NCBI GenBank assembly: GCA_037892935.1
Contig: JAYXKI010000010.1
Location: 558,001-622,000, forward strand
Direction of reading: 5' to 3'
DNA: 64,000 nt
Source of the DNA: Phlebopus portentosus
Lineage: Eukaryota; Basidiomycota; Agaricomycetes; Boletales; Boletinellaceae
The notes under the pieces are model-generated. The model saw nothing but the letters and a program-made list of their open reading frames with translations. It searched no databases and had not been told where the DNA came from. A program made the translations under genes and the position numbers. Of the stretch, positions 56,061-64,000 are shown piece by piece. Positions within the stretch are counted from its first letter, which is position 1. Every line of letters begins with the position of its first letter.

Positions 56061-57403
56061 TGAAACTCCTGTGCACTGTCTGATAGCTGAGGAGTGTCAC
56101 AGTTCTTGGGGGCTGTTCGGTAAGATTAAAACGAGTGGGAAAGAGAAGGGTGATCTTTGGGGGGAAAACTAGAGAAGGGCTGATGCGTCGATCTGGGTTC
56201 CGGAGCAGTTCCGGAAGGGATGGAGGAGAAATGGGATTGAAGGCTGCTGGATGTATGCGAGGGGGGGGGTTGGATTAAAGGAGATAGGCGAAGAAGCAAG
56301 GCGGGAGAAGTCGAAGCAAGGGGGGATCGGCGGTGGCGGTGCGAAGGTAATCGATGTCCTCACAGGTAATCCCTCGATGGATTCGAACCCTGAAGGCGGA
56401 AGACGATGAGACGAAGCTTAGAGAAGGACTTCCCCTAAGCGCTGACGATTCGAAGGTGATCCTTTCGAGGATCCGACACGATATAACGGGTTACGACGAG
56501 TTACGACGGGTTTCGGTGGGTTACGAAGCGAAACGGAGCGATACGACGCGGAACGAAGCGATACGCAAGGGACTCAAGTGAGACCTCGCGTAGAGGCGTA
56601 GGGAGGAGAGATGAGGGTCTCCGACTTCAACACGGGTTGAACTGATCACACTGGGCTCGGGTACGACTGCAGAGCAGGAGACTCGAGGCGTATGAGACAG
56701 AACTATCGTGTATTTGTGGGAGATAGAGTCGAGGAGAGTACAGGAAGAGTCGAATTGGTCTCGACTGTAGCTAAAGTGGGTTCAAGCCCGAGCTAAACTG
56801 TTTTCTGCTAAAACTCTCGGGCTAAAAACTGGGCTCCTACTACAAGTTGCTCGCCTATTTATAACTTTGTCCGAACCTGAGCCATCGGAGCGTCAGGGAG
56901 CATAACGAAAGGAAATCGGAAGTGAAAATCATAAGGGAACGCACGGGAACAAAGTACGAGGTGAGCATTTCTGGAAGGTGGCGAGATAATGACCATAGAG
57001 CATAACACAAAATGTGAGCGCACACGGAATAATGAGCATAAGAATCATAAGGAACAAAACAAAATATGAACGCATATGGGACTCAAAAGGGGAAAAGCCG
57101 GAGTGCGTCGCGTCGGGTCGAAATTTGGGAGGTGTCGGGGGCCGATTGCGGATCCTTCAATTTACCTCTCGTGCCTGGGTTTAGTAAGACGAGCTAGCTA
57201 AGTCAGCCTTTGTAAGTTTTCGACTGGGTGGCTCGAGCGTCCGAAGGTTCTTCCTACGCAGCGGTCGAGTGCGAGAGGCTACAGTAGTCCGTTCCACTTC
57301 GAATCGAATCGATCCGCACTGAGTTCCGCTGTTGCGATGCGGATCACCGCGGAACACGTGTCACGTGCGCGATCCCGGACCTAGCGTGTCGATGCTTCTT
57401 ACA
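56061..57403 (-). repeat. 5' long terminal repeat
   Basis: 1,343 bp, TG...CA, the same as 45919-47261 as far as read. In this copy the TATA-like GTTATAAATAGG (56854-56865, minus strand) would promote the genomic transcript. Confidence 0.95.
56854..56865 (-). promoter_or_regulatory. TATA-like box of the 5' LTR promoter
   Basis: The minus strand reads GTTATAAATAGG. It is the best match to a TATA element in the LTR and is placed to start transcription toward gag-pol. Confidence 0.6.
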
Positions 57404-57407
57404 ACGG
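57404..57407. repeat. Target-site duplication, right copy (ACGG)
   Basis: ACGG follows the CA end of the right LTR and matches the four bases before the left LTR. Confidence 0.8.
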
Positions 57408-59929
57408 TGCATACAAGGTGTAGGTTGATATACCGCGGAAGCCAAGTAGGAGAAGCGTAGGTACCGATCTCATGCACAGCTTAGATAGTAACTTGCGGGA
57501 AATATCACGAATGCAAACAGGGGCCACTTTTCTGCATCTTGATTTACTCACGGTTACTAAGAATAGATTCCCTGGTTCAACCGCCTTCCGCCGCATTACC
57601 GCAAACCTCAGCAGAAACGGTCGTTCCACCTATTAGGATAAATGAACGGGTTCTGGTCTAACGAAGAGTCTGATTCAATGCAAATAACGGAAGAAAGAAC
57701 GTTCCGCTCGCCAATTTCCTTGACTCGTGGAATACATGAAGTTTGGCTAGCGTATTCAGCGCTATTCAACGTACACTCCTAGATCGTGCAAATAATCTCA
57801 CGTGCGACATCTGGCTCAGTCTGGGCGGGGCCAAGAACATTGCAGAAGATAATACAATACAAGATGACACTGAACCCATTGTAGACGGACGTTGCGGGAG
57901 TCTGGGAATGTATCAGATAGCTTGGGCAAACAGATGTTCAAGGAAGGTTTTCAGGAGAGATTTGACCTCGGTAAAGACTTCACGCCCGCGGGTACACATC
58001 TGATGACACGAAGGTGACTATCTGCTGGCCTGACTATAGGCGGTAACGTCAATAGCTCCGACGGTACCGCTAATGAATTGAAAATGAGCAACTATCTTTA
58101 AAGCGCACTCCTCTTTGTCCAACTCAAGGCTGTATAGCAATGTTGCATGACAAGTCTCTAACGCCGTCGATACTGTCATTTTTTTTGGTGTTGAATCTGA
58201 ACATTGGAAGGCGCGGCACAGATGTGGAACAAAATAATGCCAAATGAATATTGTAGACTTTAGATTATTAGAATGATGCCCATAGACCAACGAGGATACC
58301 CACTTGATCTACCATTCTCTAGAGTTTTCGGACTTTGAGCGTCTCGGAGCCGCCGGAGCGTCGTGGCTTTGCGACAAGGGAAACATGATGATCAAGTGAT
58401 TGAGAATGCCGCTGCGTGGGGATGTAGGCACAAGAGAATAGTACAACCCATTCATCCAAGCGGGCTCGTAAAGCCTATCCTGTTACTTGATTGAATGGTA
58501 AACGACTTGAAGATAGAATATTACTAAAGCGGAACCGGGTAGGATTGAAAAGAGTCACAGCAGAAGCATTGGAATAGTAATCGTATTCAACAGCGTGAGG
58601 GCAGCTGATGAACGATTCCTTGGCTTGAGCACACGTCTATCAGTCGACACGGCCTCATTGAAGCTCGTGGTGATACGCCTGAAGGACTCTGCATTGGTGA
58701 AGATTTCTTCTACGACCACGGGACACCAAGTCAACAAATATGGGAATCATTCATACGCTTGAGAATCCGTTCGGCATCACGTTCAAAAGTACTTGAAGCA
58801 GCGTACGGCACACATCTTGTAAACATCCAGTGCGACTCTCGGCGCGTCGGATGCCCAAATGGAATGACGACCTGGACGGTGTCCGGCTCGGAACGAATAG
58901 AGAAAGTGCACCGATTGAGCTTCAGGAAAATCTGGGAGTGCAATGGAAGACCAGACGCAGTGTCCGGATTCCGACCAGATGAAGTCCGTCTGGGCAGCAC
59001 TTAGATTCCACAGACGCCGGTATTGAATGGGTTTGTCCGCGAGGATACCACAAGGGTTAACCTTCCAGAAGGAAATACAGCAAGCAGCGCGAAAAAATGG
59101 TCGCTCTAGTGCCGACATTTGGACAAAGTCCTACGAAAAAAGAGATGCCATTGAGTGTCGCACATGCCGAGAACCCATTGAAAGATCTACAATGCGTGCA
59201 ATGGAAACGATCTTCGTTCGCCTGTAACACTGGGCGAAGGCCTCGCATTGCCGGTTTCTTATCCGTATTGTAGCTGTCCCATACACAGCAATGGAAGCAA
59301 GGCCCGTGCCTAGTCAGTAATCGAGTCAAATACGAGCAAGTAAAGGTCAGGGAAAACTAGAATGCAATGAATGTTACTTACTTCTCCTTCAGACCATCCC
59401 AGATGTAATAAATCCGTAAAGAGCCTTCTACAATTTCGGCGAAAGTGAATCACTGTAGTGCAATGAGATGAGTACCAAGAAATCTGCGGGAGCTCTTCGG
59501 GTAAGACACCATAGTTCTATCGTGTCTGATATGAGTTGCTCCCGAAAGCTTTGTTGACTCTGCTAAATATGAAATGCATGATTTGTTTAACAAACAAGAA
59601 ATGCTTTAATCTCGCCAGATCCAACGGCATGCCATTCGAATAGTATTTGTTAGATAGACAACAGAGGAGTGATATAGAAAAGCAGTTGCAGAAGACCATC
59701 TGACTGAGCTGAGGTTTTCATTCAAAAGAAGAAGACTGTTTGTGTTTGTGTTTATTTTGTCACTATTTTGTTTCTCACGGTCTACAGCCACAACTCCACC
59801 GAGGATGCCGCATTGTCTTGGCTTTACACGTCAGTCGGAGTCTTCAGCAAGCATCTCGAAGTTATGAACGATATCGGAAACAACGCGACATCTCAGACTC
59901 TATGGAAGAATCAGAATGGTCGTGAGACT
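57408..59929. other. Intergenic stretch, no confident gene
   Basis: About 2.5 kb without a recognisable gene. Overlapping short open frames on both strands at 58730-59330 (minus reading WNLSAAQTDFIWSESGHCVW) have a protein-like look. They carry stops and frame changes and no known domain. A decayed gene is possible. The end near 59700-59930 is the promoter side of the DHHC gene. Confidence 0.45.
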
Positions 59930-61257
59930 ATGGCATCTAAGTCATCAAGAGTAGGGCTGTATCGTCGGCTTGATTTGCTTTTGCCTGCTGCAATAATCTC
60001 CTTCATCTTGTACGTGGACTTGCCTCTCACTGGTGCTATCGCTGACTGTTCTCAAGGAACGGCTGGTATTTGAGTCTTATAGAGGTCGGAAGTTAGTCCT
60101 ATATCTTGTAATCCCTTCGCTTCCCGAATAACACCACGGCTTTTAGTTCGGTTTCTAATCCAAAGGAATGGCTCAGTATGGTTTGGATGTAAACAGGTTT
60201 GCGATTGTTTCTAGTGTGAATGATTCTGAAGATTTTTTTGTAGCGCTATACATCCTCGTCACGGGAATTATGTTCGGTACTTTGGCGGCTCTGATTATCT
60301 ACGTTGTTTCGACGAGGTTTTACCAAGGCTCAGGAATTGCCTACCACTCGGACCCGCCCGAGCCATTGCTCCTTACGGAACCTTATGAATGTGTAAACGC
60401 TCAAGGTGACCTTCGTTGCTGTGCGAAAAGTGAAGGTCCCTGTTATGGGAAATGGAAACCACCGCGGACTCACCATTGTTCGACGTGCGGAGTCTGTCGT
60501 CCAGGATTTGATCACCACTGCCCTTGGGTACGGGGGATTTACGTCTTCAGCTTACAGTAACTTACTATGTGTCAAGTTAGGGGCATGCATTAGATCCTCT
60601 AATATGCCGGCCTTTCTCTTGATTCTCATTATCACGCCTATTCTTTTTCTTGCGGCTGTCTTCCCTATAATGCCTATTCTTCCAGCTCGTATTTCCCATG
60701 CTTTTTGGGTTTCCAGACAGACGCTCTGGATCAGAGAGCAATGGTGGGATAGATGGTATTCGTGGGTTTTCATCGGAGGTCCTCCCGGCAGATATATGGT
60801 CGGTACCCTCATGGGCTTGAAGCAAATGCAAGACACGGAGTGTCAGGTCTACGAATGCGAAAGTCCCGGCACTGCTATCGCTAAGCCAGGAATCAGGCTA
60901 ATTCTGACGATCTTTTTTGCAGTCTTTCTAAGCATAGCTGCTGGTGTGAGTCTCGATCCGGTGGAGGAAGTTGTCGTACTGAAACCGTCATTCTAGATTA
61001 TGACTTTGGCGACGATACGAGATATCACTTTTGGCCGAACTACTTTGGAAACGTTCGGGAAGAAAGGGGCTTCCGGGGCCGAGAGAAGAGGTCCCTCGAG
61101 CTTCTTATGTATCCCTGCAACTTCATCGTTAATCCAGCGAAAAGTTTACAAAGTCCTTCCCGGTGATAGACTATATGACCTCGGCTGGAGGGCAAACTGG
61201 CGGAAGTTCTTCCTTCACGTAAAGAGGAACAGCATCTTCGGGATCGATGAAAGGTAG
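59930..61257 (+). CDS. DHHC-type protein S-palmitoyltransferase
   Basis: The start is MASKSSRVGLYRRLDLLLPA at 59930. An intron of uncertain ends lies between about 60050 and 60170. A membrane segment follows (YILVTGIMFGTLAALIIYVV), then the Cys-rich domain RTHHCSTCGVCRPGFDHHCP. Intron 60528-60576 (49 nt) joins CPW to LGACI, restoring the family's usual CPW-[LV]-G-x-C pattern. Further membrane segments (FLLILIITPILFLAAVFPIM and LILTIFFAVFLSIAAG) come next, then intron 60946-60996 (51 nt), the family-typical TTxE-like segment (GRTTLETF) and LYDLGWRANWRKFF near the C-terminus. DHHC enzymes attach palmitate to cysteines of membrane proteins, with the DHHC cysteine as acyl carrier. The 5' exon junction and the last codons are not fixed. 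Confidence 0.82.
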
Positions 61258-61428
61258 TTGCTGATGGTGCCTTCGCGGTCGGACCATACTCACATCCGTC
61301 GACCTTTTGCAGATTCACATGGCCGAAGATTAATCCTTCAGTCCTCAGACGCTGTCGAGATGCGGCACCGAAACCATAGGAGGCTCAAAAAGGTAATTTG
61401 TCATTGCATTACAAGAGAAGCAATAGTC

Positions 61429-62264
61429 TCATGGTGCTGTGCCTGAAGGGGAATCAGTCCGATCCGCGCTTGTGCGTATGTCGGTGATGAGATACTCACC
61501 TTGGTTCCCGCACCCAACAGCGGGCCAAATGCCAGCAGATTCTCCGGCAAGACAAGCTCCGTTCCAGAGGTCCGCTCCATCCGAACCACTCCACTCGCTG
61601 CATGACACCTCCGTGAACGAGCCGGTGAGTGCGCCATGCCCTGCAGGGTGTCAATTATCGCGGGAGGAATTGTCAGCGGAATAGCTTACCTGAAGGGAAG
61701 AATGCAGCGGCTGCGCCATTGTCCTCGCAAAGATCGAAGCTATGTGATGTAAATAGTCTCAATTGACGATGCAAAGCCTTCTTGGCGATACCGAGACGTA
61801 CTGAGCAGACATTCCGTGTTCGTTTGTAGTACTCGACGTCGTCTGTCCGCACCACTCCTCATTTCCATCTTTCGGGCAGAGATCTGTAACCTTTACGACG
61901 ATACTGTTGAATGGTCCTGTAAATGCTGGAGAGTATGGATCGGCATTCGCCGTGAGCGCAAAGCATCTTCCGCAGGCATCACCCGGTCCGAGCCCGGGAG
62001 AGGACCCGAAGGAGAGTTGGTTCAATGCTGCGGTGTATCCTGTCGCCGTCTTACCGCAAGCTATCCACCTGAATGAGCCGGGTCTGTAGTGCTTATCCGT
62101 ATTGTCTTGGACTTGCCTGGCTGGTTGCATCCCGAATACATAGTGAACGAAGCTGTCCCGCTTGGATTCTGAATGTATCCTCCTTCAGCACACATCTCAA
62201 GGCGAGCTGCTGCGACGAGAGCGAAGAAGCTTGAGAGCAGACCTAACGATACTACAGACGTCAT
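61429..62264 (-). CDS. Secreted GH45 endo-beta-1,4-glucanase (basidiomycete short type)
   Basis: Five exons: 62264-62117, 62060-61802, 61739-61690, 61640-61500 and 61442-61429. They total 612 nt, 203 residues (checked). Signal peptide LGLLSSFFALVAAA. The mature part reads ASFTMYSGCNQPACGKTATG, YTAALNQLSFGSSPGLGPGD, ACGRCFALTAN, IVVKVTDLCP, EEWCGQT, HFDLCEDNGAAAAFFPS, GALTGSFTEVSCSEWSGSDG, LWNGACLAGESAGIWP and GCGNQGTAP. These are hallmarks of small cellulose-acting GH45 enzymes with many disulphides. No cellulose-binding module is present. The first intron (62116-62061) has a GC donor (G|GCAAGT) and ends in TAG; only this choice restores PACGK. The last exon encodes just the final four residues and the stop. 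Confidence 0.92.
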
Positions 62265-62786
62265 GATGGACAGAAAATCGGATGGGGGATAGTGGTCAAT
62301 GTAGAGCCTTTCGTTCAACGATTTGTTTTATATTGTCAAATCTGGCGGCCGTTCACGGATATATCGAAGATATTGCACTCCAGACCGGTCGGGGCAACCA
62401 TGGCGCCTACGGTTATATGAGACAACGACAATATTCCTAGAGCAAATCGGCGTCTCGTAGAAATCTAACGACGCAGTTTCATCTGACCGTCTTTCGGAAA
62501 TTTATGAATCGGATGAACCTTGGAAATAAATAAAACTCGCTACTGTTGTGGAGCTTTCCAGGCTGACTTTGAGAGCATCGGTCGATGCGAAAGCGAACAA
62601 CACGCAGTGAATAGAGGCACATTATCAAATCTAGAAGCGACTTTTAATACCAGTCCCTTCAAGATACATCTGAACGCCATAGTGAGCGAGGAAACGCGTG
62701 AGAGCTTTCCATGGTCCCGGCTGTATTTTATATCAATTGACAATAGTATTCACGAAGTCCGACCGAGGCATTCATCTCCGGCCACG
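62265..62786. other. Intergenic between the GH45 and M20 genes
   Basis: About 520 bp. It holds the GH45 promoter side and the 3' region of the carboxypeptidase gene. No gene or other signal is seen. Confidence 0.5.
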
Positions 62787-64000
62787 TTAATCAAGCAAAT
62801 CCGTCTTGTCTGAATTCAAGATGAGCACGGTAAAGAATCGGATCAACTCCACAAAGCCTTCTGCGCGAACGGCTATAGCCACCGTCAGCTACACATATAT
62901 TCAATTGAAATCGCAGCAGATCTGCATACCTTCGTTGACGGTGTGTGCTCCATTGTTCCTGTCCGAGGCGCCCAGGTGACCATATCGGAATATATGTTTC
63001 GTCAGATTCCAATAATATCTCGTGTCTATAAATAAACCATTTTAGTGGAAATATATTGAGGAATAAACTAAATTGAGATACCTGTATTCCCTAAACATAA
63101 TGAGTAATCAGCATGGAACATTCAGAATACGTAATAGATTCCTACCTAACGAAAGACCGGGAGCCACAAAATAAGTCTCATCTGATTTCGCGCATCTTTG
63201 ATTAGTCGTAAATGTGAAAAGAATACTCCCGGAGAGTAACTCCCAGGGACCATTCCCGAAGGTTGGGGTTACAGGAGCAGGATCGAGCGCACTGTCAAAC
63301 GCATCTGAGAGCACGAGTTGACCGAATGAATTTTTCAAAGGGTATGAGAGTCTGTCGTTTCCGAAGGCATCTACTGAAAGGTTGAACTTCTTTGCAAGAG
63401 GTGAGACGATGCTGGCAAATCTATCTTCCAGAATGGATACAGAACTTGGCGCGGAGCATCAGCGACCGGGGTATCGGGAAAGGATATCAACTGAAGTTAC
63501 TGACCTATAATCAGCTATGCGATGATTCACAATAGCATGCACCTGTTCTGGGAGCGCATTACTCTTAACTCCTCCATGAATGATGTCGACAGCTTGGGTA
63601 GTTCCTGTGCTAGGTCCATACTCAGGAAAGACCTTCTCCAGTTTAGTTTCCAGCTCGGCGAGTGCCTTGTCGTCGTTCAAAGAGGTCTTGACTAGCTTCC
63701 GAAGCGATGGAGATATTGACGGTGAGTGCTCGGCGAGGCACTGGACCTGTTGGTAGAAGGTGCCGTTTCTTCTCAAGTTTGTCGGATGCGGGTTCGCTTC
63801 GAGCTCAGTGATGAGACGAGAAAGCATTCCGATACTCTATAAAACACGATGTTCAATTTTGTATTTCTGCAATTCGGAAGGGAAGGGATCAATACTGTAT
63901 GCTTAGGAGGTCTACTTGAATGTCCACCGGGTGTAGACACCTGCATCCGGACATCCAGTTTTCCTTTCTCAGCCACTGCTGGAGTTGAGACTATCGCACC
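62787..64000 (-). CDS. Vacuolar carboxypeptidase S-like peptidase M20, 3' part
   Basis: The gene enters from beyond the right edge, so its N-terminus and most metal ligands lie outside. Visible exons read EKGKLDVRMQVSTPGGHSSR, IGMLSRLITELEANPHPTNL, FPEYGPSTGTTQAVDIIHGG, VKSNALPEQVHAIVNHRIAD, SPLAKKFNLSVDAFG, YWNLTKHIFRYGHLG and NNGAHTVNEAVRAEGFVELI, with the stop at 62787-62789. GGHSS and the VKSNALPE...VNHRIA stretch mark the dimerisation domain of M20A peptidases of the yeast Cps1 type. The HTVNE near the end carries a late catalytic-domain His. The enzyme releases C-terminal amino acids, usually in the vacuole. Introns are short and several small exons lie at 63010-63460. Confidence 0.87.

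Larger units (their letters stand above)
45919..57403 (-). mobile_element. Complete Ty3/gypsy-type LTR retrotransposon with antisense cargo gene
   Basis: An 11,485-bp element, transcribed on the minus strand. The right LTR (56061-57403) is the 5' LTR and the left LTR (45919-47261) is the 3' LTR. In element order it carries a primer-binding site, gag with zinc knuckle and protease, a -1 frame overlap, reverse transcriptase and RNase H, an in-frame TGA, and integrase. An opposite-strand gene, a polypurine tract and the 3' LTR follow. The domain order protease-RT-RNase H-integrase is that of Ty3/gypsy (Metaviridae-type) elements. LTRs begin TG and end CA, are of identical length and show no difference on reading, so insertion looks recent. 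The only damage noticed is one TGA in pol, which may or may not be functional. Confidence 0.93.

Noticed and set aside
58555..59330. Possible minus-strand gene (WNLSAAQTDFIWSESG region)
   Set aside because: Two overlapping frames and stops, no clear splice series and no recognised domain. It was left as an unexplained stretch.

Overview
The window is fungal nuclear DNA, most likely from a mushroom-forming basidiomycete (Agaricomycetes). Genes are split by many short introns (about 45-140 nt) with GT..AG ends. The genes that can be named are typical of that group: a small GH45 endoglucanase, GH128 beta-glucanases, Mkt1, Cwc27, Ubc6 and Cdc8. Exon models marked as checked below were joined by hand and keep frame across every junction. 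No rRNA, CRISPR array or convincing tRNA was seen.

Layout. 1-9 kb: a serine-rich protein gene (minus) and a tandem GH128 pair, in which the first copy is a pseudogene and the second is intact. 9.2-13.1 kb: a large VPS9-domain protein gene (minus). 13.4-17.5 kb: unrecognised plus-strand genes with poly-G tracts between them. 18-27.3 kb: a compact housekeeping block with a Bud6/Aip3 N-terminal-like small protein, an NTF2-fold Mex67-like protein, Cwc27, Ubc6 and Cdc8. 27.3-39.6 kb: a gene desert with a strong foldback repeat and a 200-bp terminal-inverted-repeat element. 39.6-44.8 kb: a lineage-type C2HC-like protein and MKT1.

45.9-57.4 kb: a complete Ty3/gypsy-type LTR retrotransposon on the minus strand, with two 1,343-bp LTRs in which no difference was noticed, and a short target duplication. 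Its gag and pol overlap in the -1 frame. A GGGTTTT slippery heptamer and a nearby stem sit inside the overlap. Pol is interrupted by one in-frame TGA exactly between RNase H and integrase. Between integrase and the 3' LTR the element carries an intact three-exon gene on the OPPOSITE strand. It encodes a 600-residue protein with an N-terminal polyglutamine tract and a C-terminal Zn2Cys6-type cysteine cluster. This antisense cargo gene is the most interesting object in the window.

57.4-64 kb: a long non-coding stretch, then a DHHC palmitoyltransferase, a GH45 endoglucanase with a GC-AG intron, and the 3' part of a vacuolar M20 carboxypeptidase that runs off the right edge.

The host genes do not form one pathway. 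They are ordinary protein-quality, RNA, nucleotide and trafficking genes, plus secreted glucan-active enzymes.
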